From Flavobacterium limicola (lineage in GTDB: Bacteria; Bacteroidota; Bacteroidia; Flavobacteriales; Flavobacteriaceae), in contig NZ_RBXA01000001.1 in NCBI RefSeq assembly GCF_003634755.1, forward strand, positions 1,240,001-1,304,000: DNA of 64,000 nt, given 5' to 3'. Position numbers and translations under genes: made by a program. How positions within the stretch are numbered: position 1 is the first letter of the stretch; the number at the start of each line of letters is the position of its first letter. Below are positions 34,568-43,260 of the stretch, piece by piece. The notes under the pieces are model-generated. The model had not been told where the DNA came from. It worked only from the letters and a program-made list of their open reading frames with translations, and searched no databases.

Positions 34568-34662
34568 AATTAATTTAATGATTTAAAAATTTAATGATTT
34601 AAAGATTTGGTAATAGTTTTAATCTTTTAGTCTTTTAATTTTTAATCTTTCAATCATAAAAA
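34568..34662. repeat. Self-complementary phrase tract
   Basis: The spacer before the DEAD-like gene repeats TTTAATGATTTAAA-type phrases on its left side and their rough complements (TTTTAATC, TTTAGTC, AATCTTTCAATCAT) on its right. The tract is almost purely A/T. Similar in build to 31804-31888 and to the hairpins near 36.5 and 43.3 kb. Confidence 0.4.
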
Positions 34663-35385
34663 ATGAAACTAAAAAAAATAAACGAAGAGTTACAACAAGC
34701 CTTAATTGAAAACGGTTTGACTGAAGCCAATGCGATGCAAAAAGAAACATTTTCGACACTGAAAAGTGGTTCAGATTGTATTATTATTGCGCCAAAAGGA
34801 AGCGGTAAATCAACGACAATTGTGTTAAATGTAATTCAGAGATTGGCAGGCGCAACCGAAGAATCGCCAAGGGCTTTGATTATTGTTGAAGACAAAGCGA
34901 AAGTATTGGAAATGGAATCACTTTTTGAAAAATACGGAAAGAATTCTAATTTGGAAGTCTACGGTGTTCATGATAAAGGCGACATGGAATATGATAAAAA
35001 TTATATTTCCAGCGGAATTGATGTGTTGATTGGGACTCCAAATAAGTTGAGTGAAATGTTTACTACGGCTGGATTTAACGTAAACCGATTGAAAATGTTT
35101 GTTTTGGATGATGCTGATCCAATCTTGAAATTGCGTCATGAGACAAAAATCATGCGTATTTCGAATAGTATTGTGAGAACCCAACGTATTATTTTTTCGG
35201 AACAATTCACGGAACGAATAGAAGTTCTTGCTGAAAAAATGTTAGAAGAACCTTATGAATTTGATTTTGATGGAGAAGATGAGGAAGAAGACGATGAAGA
35301 TTTTGAAGAGGAAGAAAACTTGGAGGCTGATGCAGAAGAGGATTTTGAGGAATTAGAAGGTGATGAAGAAAACGGTACTAAATAA
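34663..35385 (+). CDS. DEAD-box-like single RecA-lobe protein with acidic tail
   Basis: Contains only the N-terminal RecA lobe of a DEAD-box helicase: a Q-motif-like AMQKETF (24-30), Walker A APKGSGKST, the GTPNKLSEM motif and a motif II reading LDDAD instead of DEAD. Motif III is SEQ rather than SAT. After about residue 195 there is no second helicase lobe but a run of about 45 residues made almost only of Glu and Asp. 240 residues, intact frame. It cannot be a normal two-lobe helicase; an RNA- or ribosome-linked regulatory role is possible. Followed after 16 bases by a DUF2007 gene. Confidence 0.8.
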   Translation: MKLKKINEELQQALIENGLTEANAMQKETFSTLKSGSDCIIIAPKGSGKSTTIVLNVIQRLAGATEESPRALIIVEDKAKVLEMESLFEKYGKNSNLEVYGVHDKGDMEYDKNYISSGIDVLIGTPNKLSEMFTTAGFNVNRLKMFVLDDADPILKLRHETKIMRISNSIVRTQRIIFSEQFTERIEVLAEKMLEEPYEFDFDGEDEEEDDEDFEEEENLEADAEEDFEELEGDEENGTK

Positions 35386-35401
35386 TTAAATAAAGAGTGA
35401 A

Positions 35402-35620
35402 ATGGGATTAATGAAAGTGTTTTCGGGAAGTGAAATTTTAGCAATGGCGTTACAAGAAAAAATTGAAGCTATTGGTGTAAATGTGGTAGTAAAAAATAAT
35501 ATACAATCGGCTCGATTGGGAGGATTTGGAAATTCAGATTTAGCGGTTGAATTGTTTATTCAGGAAACAGAGTTTGCAAAAGTAAACCCTGTTATTGAAG
35601 AATTCAGAATGAGTATTTAA
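35402..35620 (+). CDS. DUF2007 family small protein
   Basis: A 72-residue soluble protein: MKVFSGSEILAMALQEKIEAIGVNVVVKNN ... GFGNSDLAVELFIQETEFAKVNPVIEEF. This beta-alpha-beta layout is DUF2007, often called a putative signal-transducing protein and related to PII-like folds; its role is unknown. It lies between the one-lobed DEAD protein (16 bases) and a Cof-type phosphatase (24 bases) and is probably cotranscribed with both. Confidence 0.82.
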   Translation: MGLMKVFSGSEILAMALQEKIEAIGVNVVVKNNIQSARLGGFGNSDLAVELFIQETEFAKVNPVIEEFRMSI

Positions 35621-35644
35621 TTCATTTACAATAAAAGCAATAGA

Positions 35645-36442
35645 ATGAAATATAAAATGTTGGTTTTGGACATGGATGATACTTTGTTGAACGACAATCA
35701 TACCATTTCAAACGAAAATAAAGTGATGTTATCTAAGGCAAGAGAATTGGGTGTTCATATCGTTTTGGCTTCCGGAAGACCAACTCCAGCGATGATTGCT
35801 TACGCTAAAGAATTACAATTGGATAATTCCTATATGATATCGTATAATGGTGCTGTTATTACAGATTTGAAGGAAGATAAAATCATTTTTGAACAAACGT
35901 TAACCCAAGAACAAATCCATGAATTGTATGATTACAGTTTGAAAAGTGAGACACACATTATTACTTATGTTGATGGGAAAATTGTTAGTGAAACGGATTC
36001 TGAATATATTGAAATCGAAAAAAATATCACAGGTTTGGAACACAATAAAGTAATTAGTTTTAAAGAAGAAGTGCAATCTTCAGCTGTGAAATGTATTTTA
36101 TTGGAAGAGCCAAGTTATTTAAAAGAAGTAGAGAAAGATTTGAAAGCAGCTATGCCGCATCTTAGTGTGAGCATGTCAAAACCTTTTTTTCTTGAAGTAG
36201 CGCAAAATGGAATTGATAAAGGTGCCAGTATCAAATTTTTAGCCGAAAAATTAAATATTCTTCAAAGTGAAATTATTGCTGTAGGAAATGCAGGGAATGA
36301 TTTAACCATGATTGAATATGCTGGATTGGGCGTTTGGGTTGATAATGTAGATCCTGAATTGAGAGATAAAGGAGATTTTATCGTAGCGTCAAATAATAAT
36401 CATGGCGTGGCCGAAGTGGTGAGACGATTTATTTTGAATTAA
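35645..36442 (+). CDS. HAD hydrolase, Cof-type (YidA-like)
   Basis: Type IIB HAD phosphatase of 265 residues acting on phosphorylated sugars or cofactors. Motif I LVLDMDDTLLND (nucleophile Asp9, acid Asp11), motif II LASGRP, motif III lysine in GIDKGASIKFLAEKL, motif IV AVGNAGNDLTMIEYAG. The cap domain spans about 85-185. Last gene of the DEAD-like/DUF2007/HAD group, followed by a long AACCATTAAG-type hairpin that may terminate the transcript. Confidence 0.9.
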   Translation: MKYKMLVLDMDDTLLNDNHTISNENKVMLSKARELGVHIVLASGRPTPAMIAYAKELQLDNSYMISYNGAVITDLKEDKIIFEQTLTQEQIHELYDYSLKSETHIITYVDGKIVSETDSEYIEIEKNITGLEHNKVISFKEEVQSSAVKCILLEEPSYLKEVEKDLKAAMPHLSVSMSKPFFLEVAQNGIDKGASIKFLAEKLNILQSEIIAVGNAGNDLTMIEYAGLGVWVDNVDPELRDKGDFIVASNNNHGVAEVVRRFILN

Positions 36443-36462
36443 TTTTTTTTAAACTATAATTT

Positions 36463-36526
36463 AAACCATTAAGAGATTAAGGTAGTTAAGGAGCAGTTCT
36501 TAATTCACTTAATCTCTTAATGGTTT
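36463..36526. repeat. AACCATTAAG-type long hairpin, copy 1
   Basis: Bases 36463-36481 and 36508-36526 are exact 19-base complements, with a further TTAAG/CTTAA arm inside (36486-36490 with 36499-36503). A T-rich stretch follows. It lies 20 bases after the HAD gene and could terminate it. The second copy near 43.3 kb differs by one compensated pair. Confidence 0.75.
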
Positions 36527-37385
36527 TCCTTTTTTATAAGAAATCCAGTTGCATATACTTGTGTTATTTATAATAAGTAAGTTAATAGTCGATACGATTA
36601 TACGCAATAGCAAAACGATTTATTATAGCCGATTTATAACTTTTACAAAAATCAATGTATACTCGTATTCTTTTCAGGACATCTGTGCGGGGATTCTTCA
36701 AACTTTTTGTCCTTTTCCCAAAACCTCGGATTTGTAAATCGTACTCATAAATAAATAACTAAACTTAATGATTTCGTGGCATACTTGTGTCTTTTTATAA
36801 TAATGATGAGGTGCATTTAGTTTTTAGTTCAAATTAAGATGAAATTCTAAATTATTTTTAAAAATCAAGGTAAAAAGACCACTAAATGTGGTCTTTTTTA
36901 TTGAAATGCATTTAAACGCTATTGCAAGTATTTATTTATTATATGATAATTAATAATTGTTAAAAAAAAACAAAACAAAAAGTCGATAATCAAGAATTTA
37001 GATCGATTATCGCTACTGATGCTTTTTTTTATTGGATTAATTTTGACTTAATATTAACAGTAACACTTTTTTATTAGTACAATTTTAACTTTTAAGATAT
37101 GAAATGTATAGCGTATTGACATAAAATTAAATAGACCGTAATGATTTAGTTTAGTCTTTTTTTGAATTGATGTTCGATATAATACCAATAAATAATGATA
37201 ATTAATTTTTTAAAAAATTGTAAAAACAATCCTTTAATCCTAAAAACATCCTATGTCAAAACCACGAAAAAAACCACCCCAACCCATCGCTAGTTTTAAT
37301 TTACTATAAATACTAGCAAACAAATCAACAAAATGGTGTAATCCGAAAAACCATAATAGAGTAGGATAAAAATAATTTTAATATT
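36527..37385. other. Long intergenic region with an orphan terminator
   Basis: About 860 very AT-rich bases between the HAD gene's hairpin and the orphan lipoprotein gene. A 62-codon frame (36549-36737) has no start context, homology or codon signal that I trust. Visible structures: a strong terminator at 36872-36899, and an 8-bp inverted repeat CGATAATC/GATTATCG (36985-36992 with 37006-37013) followed by a T-run at 37023-37030. An 18-codon proline/lysine-rich frame (37253-37309) precedes the lipoprotein gene. A small RNA or a decayed gene is possible. Confidence 0.45.
36872..36899 (+). terminator. Strong terminator with no gene in front
   Basis: An 11-pair stem AAAAAGACCAC/GTGGTCTTTTT with loop TAAAT and six T following. 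The nearest plus-strand gene ends 430 bases upstream and has its own hairpin, so this may terminate an unannotated small transcript. Confidence 0.8.
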
Positions 37386-38153
37386 ATGAAAATTTTTAAA
37401 TTAAAACACATTGCAGTGGTATTGATAGCAGGACTTTTAGTGTCGTGTACAGCAACAGATACTATGCCAGAAGTTGAACAAAATGCTACTATTGAAACTG
37501 ATGGTTTACCTATAGAAAATGGAACGCATTATGTAATTAATGGCTCTGTTACAAACGATATTAATGCAGTGAAGATAGCTGCTAAAGATGCTTGGAATAT
37601 CCATTATGATTATTCTAAAAATAAAATAGTTATTTCAACAACCCCTTCAGAATTTGAAAAGTATAAAAAAATTGATCTTGAATTTGCTTCAAGATTAAAT
37701 GAAAGTACAATTGAAAAATCAAGTGCTAGAGTTGCAGCTACTGAACTTATACCTGCTTTACCGAGTCATTCTGGCAGACTTGTTTTTTACTACGAGTACG
37801 GTGTAGGAACGAATTTTGATCAAGTGTTTCACTTTGCTCGTCGTGATGTTCCTGATACAAGTGTAGCTTTTGAGTCTATGAGACACGTCAAAGGAGTACA
37901 GGTACCTGATGGTTCTTTCTCTTTTAATGTTGTACTTACTGGTATGTTTTCGTATCCAACAACTTCTACAAATACTTATCAAATACATGTTATTAATCAC
38001 AGTTCAACAAGTAAAACTTTTACTGCTTACGCTGGCAAAAATTATAGCGGTGAATCAAAATCTGTAACGGTTGCCAAATATTCTGATAAGCGTCTTTATG
38101 CGGGGACTTTTAAATTTCAAAATGGTACAAACGTGGCTGATTCCTTCAAATAA
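37386..38153 (+). CDS. Orphan exported lipoprotein
   Basis: A 255-residue protein with a lipoprotein signal (MKIFKLKHIAVVLIAGLLVSC, lipidated Cys21) followed by a Thr/Asp/Glu-rich linker. The second half (about 115-255) is rich in aromatic and Ser/Thr beta-strand segments such as GRLVFYYEYGVGTNFDQVFHFARR and TSTNTYQIHVINHSSTSK. No family is recognised. The next gene, 23 bases downstream, encodes a Cys-rich secreted protein and is surely in the same operon. An immunity, anchoring or partner role for that protein is only a guess. Confidence 0.75.
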   Translation: MKIFKLKHIAVVLIAGLLVSCTATDTMPEVEQNATIETDGLPIENGTHYVINGSVTNDINAVKIAAKDAWNIHYDYSKNKIVISTTPSEFEKYKKIDLEFASRLNESTIEKSSARVAATELIPALPSHSGRLVFYYEYGVGTNFDQVFHFARRDVPDTSVAFESMRHVKGVQVPDGSFSFNVVLTGMFSYPTTSTNTYQIHVINHSSTSKTFTAYAGKNYSGESKSVTVAKYSDKRLYAGTFKFQNGTNVADSFK

Positions 38154-38176
38154 ACTAAATTAAAAAATATTATATT

Positions 38177-38836
38177 ATGAAAAATATTAAATTGTTATTA
38201 GGTGTGCTATTTTTATTTGTATTCCAAGCAAGTGCTGCTACAGTAAATTATGGTAACAAAGAGCTTATTGCTCACATGTCAGTTGATGAAGATGTTATTT
38301 CTTTGTTCGAAAATTCATCAAGAACGGTTATTATAAATTATTTTGCATCGCAAGGTTCTGTAAAATTAACCGATGAACAACAAATTAAAATAAATGCACT
38401 TAAATTACAAAACGAACAATACCGATTGAATATAAATCAAAAATATCCTGCTTATGCAGGTATGAATATTGAAGAGCAACAAAAAATTATGTATACAATT
38501 GGAGCTAATGGTTTAGCAGCTGCATCAGGAGCAAGAGTAATGACTTGTACATCAGGATTTTTGTATGGGGCTGCCAAATGTACAGGTGATGTGGGATCGC
38601 TTCTTGTAAGTTCATGGAAAACACTTAAAGCTGCTGGATGTTTTGTAGCAGCAGTATCTGGCGCAGCAGTTGAAGAAATTGCAAGTGAGGGTATGGCTAC
38701 TGGTATTGTAGCCGCTGAGGCAGCTCCTGTACTAGAGGGTTGTTGGAGTATGGCTGGATTTGATTTTTTAACACAACTACTTGTAACTGGAGCTTGTTAT
38801 ACTGGTGCGGTAGCTGCTTTGTTAGTGTGTATTTAA
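38177..38836 (+). CDS. Secreted protein with Ala/Gly-rich six-cysteine C-terminal domain (bacteriocin-like)
   Basis: 219 residues. Signal peptide 1-20 (LLGVLFLFVFQASA). Residues 21-105 are polar and helical. From residue 108 the composition changes sharply to Ala, Gly, Val and Leu with six cysteines (124, 135, 155, 189, 207, 218), while the first 123 residues have none. The chain ends in AVAALLVCI. A precursor-like N-terminal part with a hydrophobic, disulfide-capable C-terminal domain is the outline of halocin C8-like and some other bacteriocin precursors, but I cannot show homology. Cotranscribed with the orphan lipoprotein; a sensor kinase/regulator pair follows. Confidence 0.7.
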   Translation: MKNIKLLLGVLFLFVFQASAATVNYGNKELIAHMSVDEDVISLFENSSRTVIINYFASQGSVKLTDEQQIKINALKLQNEQYRLNINQKYPAYAGMNIEEQQKIMYTIGANGLAAASGARVMTCTSGFLYGAAKCTGDVGSLLVSSWKTLKAAGCFVAAVSGAAVEEIASEGMATGIVAAEAAPVLEGCWSMAGFDFLTQLLVTGACYTGAVAALLVCI

Positions 38837-38900
38837 ATTAGTATCTCTAGATAATCAAATTTTAAATTTGTGATGTAAATAATTAAATTAATAAACAGTT

Positions 38901-38928
38901 AAAGCCGTCTCAGTTTAGAGACGGTTTT
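38901..38928 (+). terminator. Terminator of the lipoprotein/Cys-rich operon
   Basis: Stem CCGTCTC/GAGACGG (38905-38911 with 38918-38924), extended by A-T and G-T pairs, then TTTT. Its T-tail shares bases with the -33 box of the following promoter. Confidence 0.75.
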
Positions 38929-38954
38929 GCGCTATTAAAATAATCGTATTTTTG
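38926..38954 (+). promoter_or_regulatory. Promoter of the sensor kinase gene
   Basis: TTTG (38926-38929), 17-base spacer, TATTTTTG (38947-38954). It overlaps the tail of the preceding terminator and lies 25 bases before the ATG at 38979. Because the -7 box includes the in-frame TTG at 38952, translation must start downstream. Confidence 0.6.
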
Positions 38955-38978
38955 TATTTTGGGTTTAAAATTACTTCA

Positions 38979-40985
38979 ATGAGACAACTGTTTTTTTTAT
39001 TGGTACTGTTCAATTTTACTGTTTTCTCACAAAACGAGTATCAAAAAAGTGAAGACAGCTTGTATTTTTTAATTAATAATGAATTTAATGATAAAGATAA
39101 AATAAATCATTATGTAGCACTTTGTAGTATTTATAAAAATAGTAATAGTACTAAGCTCAACACTTGTAATGAAAAGCTATTAGAAATTTTAAAAAAAGCT
39201 AATGCGACTAAAGAGTTTGGTCATTATTATAGTAATATAGCCGATTTGCTTAAAAAGTCAGATTATCAGCAGGCCGTTATTTATGCAGAAAAAGCAAATA
39301 AATTGTTTTATGATTATAAGGATTGGGACAATTATATTTTAAACAGTGTAGATTATGCCATTATTCTTTGTAAAAATAATTTAATAGATAAATCAGAAAT
39401 ACTTTTACAAAATACACTGAGTATAGCTTTAAGAAAAAAAAGCAAGCATATTGCTGTTGTTTATTATGGTTTTTGCGACTTGTACAATGGTATAAGTGAT
39501 TATATCAAAGCTTTGAAATATGCAAAAAAAGCATTAGTACTAGAAAAAAACAGTCTGAATAAAGCGAAAATATATTATATCATAAGTCGTATTTATACTT
39601 CAACAAAAAATTATAAAAGAGCATTAGAATACAATGATCTGGCAATTAAAAATTTTAAAGCCAATTCTATTTATAAAATAAACAAAGCAAAAATTTTATA
39701 TTGTATGCAACGTTATAATGAAGCACTTGTAATAGCGCTTGATTATGAAAAAAGCAGCGATAAAACATTCGATTTACTTAATATTTCTTTTTTATCTAAT
39801 TGCTATTATAAAATGAAAAACTATTATCTAGCAAATAAATACATAGATAAAAGATTAAAATTAGGATTTAAAACGAGAATTAACGAGCTAGAATGTAAAA
39901 AGGATAAAGCTAAAATTTGCTTAGCACTTAATGATATACAAACGGCAGAAAAATATATAAATGAATCATTGAATTTTTTAAAAGAAGATGATTATTTTGA
40001 GCTAAAAATAGAAATTTATGAGATTAAAGTAGGAGTAGAAGAAAAGTTAGGAGACTTTGAAAAAGCTTTGTTTTTCAATAAAAAAATAGGTAAAATAAAC
40101 CAAATAAATAATACTAATTTCAATAACAATAAACTACATCAACTGGAGATAGATCTTGATGTTACCGAAAAAGATAATAAAATAAAAAATTTACAAATTG
40201 CACAACTTAAGAAACAAGTAGAAATTAACACAAAAACGGATTACATAATTTATATTTCCATCGCCTTATTTATAGCATTAGTATTTGTGCTTGCCTATAT
40301 TAAAAACTACAATACCATAAAATTAAAAAACCAAATCATAGAAGATGAAAAATCGTTAGTTAAAAAATCATTACTAGAAAAAGAAACCTTACTCAAAGAG
40401 ATACACCACCGTGTCAAGAACAATATGCAACTCGTGATTAGTTTGCTTAAAATACAAGTACGAGACAGTAAGGAATTATCAATAGAAAACTTTATTGAAG
40501 TAAGCGAAAACAGGATACTTTCTATGGCCTTAATTCATGAATACTTGTATGAATCAGAAAATATAAACTATGTAAATTTTGAAGAATATGTAAACAGACT
40601 GAGCAGTTCTATTAGAGGTTCTTTTTCAAATCAAAGCAATATAAAACTAGAAACTCAAATAAATAATTCTCATTTTAATATAGAAACTGCTATTCCGCTT
40701 GGGCTAATTATAAATGAGCTTGTTATTAATGCTTTTAAACATGCATTCATAGGTAAAGACCAAGGGATAATAAAAATTATATTATTTAAAGAACAAGATT
40801 TACATCATTTAGAAATTACTGATAATGGTATAGGTATAGATGCTATTGCCGAAAACGGACAGAGTATAGGTTTAAAAATTGTTAAGTTGCTCGTTTCACA
40901 AATCAACGGCCAAATGCAAATTAAAAAGGATTCTGGTACCCAATTCACCATACAATTTAAAACTATAAAAAATACAAATGAATAA
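38979..40985 (+). CDS. TPR-containing sensor histidine kinase (HisKA_2/HWE type)
   Basis: A 668-residue sensor. Signal peptide (RQLFFLLVLFNFTVFSQ), a periplasmic region of about 400 residues made of TPR-like helix pairs (e.g. DYIKALKYAKKALVL, NYKRALEYNDLAIK), one transmembrane helix about 422-442, then HisKA_2 with phospho-acceptor His476 in KEIHHRVKNN, and a HATPase domain with NELVINAFKHAF (N box) and DNGIGI (G1). The upstream frame to 38952 is excluded by the promoter. The stop overlaps the regulator start by eight bases, so the two are one signalling unit. The ligand is unknown. Confidence 0.93.
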   Translation: MRQLFFLLVLFNFTVFSQNEYQKSEDSLYFLINNEFNDKDKINHYVALCSIYKNSNSTKLNTCNEKLLEILKKANATKEFGHYYSNIADLLKKSDYQQAVIYAEKANKLFYDYKDWDNYILNSVDYAIILCKNNLIDKSEILLQNTLSIALRKKSKHIAVVYYGFCDLYNGISDYIKALKYAKKALVLEKNSLNKAKIYYIISRIYTSTKNYKRALEYNDLAIKNFKANSIYKINKAKILYCMQRYNEALVIALDYEKSSDKTFDLLNISFLSNCYYKMKNYYLANKYIDKRLKLGFKTRINELECKKDKAKICLALNDIQTAEKYINESLNFLKEDDYFELKIEIYEIKVGVEEKLGDFEKALFFNKKIGKINQINNTNFNNNKLHQLEIDLDVTEKDNKIKNLQIAQLKKQVEINTKTDYIIYISIALFIALVFVLAYIKNYNTIKLKNQIIEDEKSLVKKSLLEKETLLKEIHHRVKNNMQLVISLLKIQVRDSKELSIENFIEVSENRILSMALIHEYLYESENINYVNFEEYVNRLSSSIRGSFSNQSNIKLETQINNSHFNIETAIPLGLIINELVINAFKHAFIGKDQGIIKIILFKEQDLHHLEITDNGIGIDAIAENGQSIGLKIVKLLVSQINGQMQIKKDSGTQFTIQFKTIKNTNE

Positions 40986-41730
40986 TAAAATACTAATTGT
41001 AGAAGATGAGCTACTTATCGCGCTAGATATGCAAGGCACGCTAGAAAAGTTAGGATTTGAAGTAATCATCGATGTAACATCTGTAGAACAAGCGATCTTA
41101 TACATAGAAGAGCACCAACCCATGCTTGTTTTGATTGATATTAATTTGAACAAAAACAAAGACGGTACTCATTTAGGACAATACTTGTTACAAAAGGATA
41201 CCATGCCCTATATTTATATAACATCGTATGCAGATAAAAGTACTTTAGACCAAGTAAATGCTACTAGACCAAACGGTTATATTGTAAAACCTTTTAAGGA
41301 TGATGATTTAAAAGCCACAGTTTCGGTGGTTTTAAATAATTATTATCATAAAAAAATAGATGCACTTCGCAATAACGAAAACGAAAACGATCCTGTACCA
41401 CTAAGAATAAGAAAAGTTGTAGATTACATTAACAATCATTTAGACAAGAAAATTGAAATCCACGAACTGGCAACTTTAACAGAGTGGAAGATGGATCATT
41501 TTATACGGCTATTTTCAAAATATCTAAAAACAACGCCCTATCAATACATACTTTCTAGAAAAATAAATAAAGCAAAATCATTACTTGAAGATACTGTGGT
41601 TCCAATCAATGAAATTGTATTTGAGTTGGGTTTTGAAAGTAATAGTAATTTTTATCAAGCTTTTAAAAAAATTACCAATGATACACCAGAAAATTACAGA
41701 AGAAAGCAACAACTCAAGAGTACGAATTAG
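40978..41730 (+). CDS. Response regulator with AraC-type output domain
   Basis: 250 residues. Receiver domain 1-120 with acidic pocket ED (10-11), phospho-acceptor Asp54 (VLIDINL) and Lys104 (GYIVKPF). AraC-family double HTH about 142-245 (IHELATLTEWKMDHFIRLFSKYLKTTPYQYI, then INEIVFELGFESNSNFYQAFKKIT). Partner of the overlapping TPR kinase. The most obvious target is the neighbouring lipoprotein/Cys-rich operon, but no binding site is visible to me. Confidence 0.93.
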   Translation: MNNKILIVEDELLIALDMQGTLEKLGFEVIIDVTSVEQAILYIEEHQPMLVLIDINLNKNKDGTHLGQYLLQKDTMPYIYITSYADKSTLDQVNATRPNGYIVKPFKDDDLKATVSVVLNNYYHKKIDALRNNENENDPVPLRIRKVVDYINNHLDKKIEIHELATLTEWKMDHFIRLFSKYLKTTPYQYILSRKINKAKSLLEDTVVPINEIVFELGFESNSNFYQAFKKITNDTPENYRRKQQLKSTN

Positions 41731-41865
41731 AACTGCAAGCTGGATATGACAAAATCGTGTGGGATTCATGTAATTTTTAAAGACGCTAAAATTGTTATTG
41801 AACTTAGACAAGAAGTAGATTAAACTCTATTGTAAAAGATTTTATCATTAATAGATATTAGTTCG

Positions 41866-41873
41866 TAAATTTG
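41866..41873 (+). promoter_or_regulatory. -7 box for mtaB
   Basis: TAAATTTG, exact TAnnTTTG, 45 bases upstream of ATG 41919. It contains the in-frame TTG at 41871, so the longer reading (16 more residues) is not translated from this promoter. Confidence 0.5.
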
Positions 41874-41918
41874 CATTCTCCATTTTTTGACAACGATTTC
41901 ATTAATGGAGACGATCTT

Positions 41919-43247
41919 ATGAAAAATAGAAAAAAAGTTGCCTTTTATACGCTGGGTTGTAAACTGAATTTTTCAGAAACATCAACCATTGCGAGGAATC
42001 TTCAAGACGAAGGATTTGACCGCGTTGATTTTGAAGAAGTTGCTGATATGTACGTAATTAATACGTGTTCCGTTACTGAAAATGCAGATAAGCAGTTCAA
42101 GCAAGTGGTTCGAAAAGCAATGAAATTGAATGACAAAGCCTTTGTTGCGGCCGTGGGTTGTTATGCGCAATTGAAGCCGGAAGAATTAGCAAGCGTTGAT
42201 GGAGTTGATTTAGTTCTTGGTGCAACTGAAAAATTTAAATTGGCAGATTATATCAATGATTTGTCTAAAAATGATTTTGGCGAAGTACATTCGTGTGAAA
42301 TTGCCGAAGCTGATTTTTATGTGGGAAGTTACTCAATAGGTGACAGAACCCGCGCGTTCTTGAAAGTACAAGATGGTTGTGATTACAAATGTACGTATTG
42401 CACAATTCCATTAGCAAGAGGAATTTCGAGAAGTGATGAACTGGAAAATGTACTGAAAAACGCTTCAGAAATTTCGAAACAAAATATCAAGGAAATTGTT
42501 CTTACTGGTGTAAATATTGGCGATTACGGAAAAGGAGAATTTGGAAATAAAAAACACGAGCATACCTTCTTAGAATTAGTTCAGGAATTAGACAAAGTAG
42601 AAGGAATCGAAAGATTACGAATTTCGTCTATTGAACCCAATTTATTGAAAAATGAAACGATAGAATTTGTATCTAAAAGTAGAACTTTTGTTCCGCATTT
42701 TCACATTCCGCTGCAATCAGGGAGCAATGTCATTCTAAAGTTGATGAAACGCCGTTACCAACGCGAAGTCTATACCGAAAGAGTAAATAAAATTCGCGAA
42801 GTGATTCCGCATGCTTGTATTGGCGTTGATGTGATTGTTGGTTTTCCTGGTGAAACAGATGAACATTTTCTGGAAACCTACCATTTCTTGAATGAAATGA
42901 ATATTTCGTATTTACACGTGTTCACATATTCAGAACGAGATAACACCGAAGCCGCTGCAATGGAAGGAGTTGTTCCTTCTAATGTTCGAGCAAAACGTAG
43001 CAAAATGTTAAGAGGATTATCAGTGAAAAAACGTCGTGCTTTTTACGAAAGCCAATTGGGTAGTAATAGAACTGTTTTGTTCGAAAGTGAAAATAAAGAA
43101 GGATACATTCACGGATTTACTGAAAATTATGTGAAAGTGAAAACACCCTGGAATCCAGAATTAGTCAATACGTTGCATGATATTAATTTGACGAAAATTG
43201 ATGAAGACGGAAGTGTACGAATGGATTTTATTACGGCTTTGGTGTAA
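41919..43247 (+). CDS. mtaB: tRNA t6A37 methylthiotransferase MtaB
   Basis: Radical-SAM enzyme converting t6A to ms2t6A at position 37 of tRNAs. N-terminal UPF0004 domain with cluster cysteines 14, 50 and 81; radical-SAM cysteines 154, 158 and 161 in GCDYKCTYCTIPLARG; IPLQSGSNVILKLMKRRY and a C-terminal TRAM domain (about 375-440). 442 residues from ATG 41919, the normal start (KNRKKVAFYTLGCKLN). Followed by a very long hairpin between convergent genes. Confidence 0.95.
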   Translation: MKNRKKVAFYTLGCKLNFSETSTIARNLQDEGFDRVDFEEVADMYVINTCSVTENADKQFKQVVRKAMKLNDKAFVAAVGCYAQLKPEELASVDGVDLVLGATEKFKLADYINDLSKNDFGEVHSCEIAEADFYVGSYSIGDRTRAFLKVQDGCDYKCTYCTIPLARGISRSDELENVLKNASEISKQNIKEIVLTGVNIGDYGKGEFGNKKHEHTFLELVQELDKVEGIERLRISSIEPNLLKNETIEFVSKSRTFVPHFHIPLQSGSNVILKLMKRRYQREVYTERVNKIREVIPHACIGVDVIVGFPGETDEHFLETYHFLNEMNISYLHVFTYSERDNTEAAAMEGVVPSNVRAKRSKMLRGLSVKKRRAFYESQLGSNRTVLFESENKEGYIHGFTENYVKVKTPWNPELVNTLHDINLTKIDEDGSVRMDFITALV

Positions 43248-43260
43248 TTTTTTTAAACAT

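Noticed and set aside
36549-36737. 62-codon open frame in the long intergenic region
   Set aside because: No start context, promoter or recognisable protein features; composition matches non-coding AT-rich DNA.
37253-37309. 18-codon Pro/Lys-rich frame before the orphan lipoprotein gene
   Set aside because: Too short and with no coupling to the next gene; could be a leader peptide, but nothing supports it.
39000-41700. Pseudogene or decay suspected from very high A/T in the kinase gene
   Set aside because: Both kinase and regulator frames are intact with all catalytic residues; the base bias reflects Lys/Asn/Ile-rich TPR helices.
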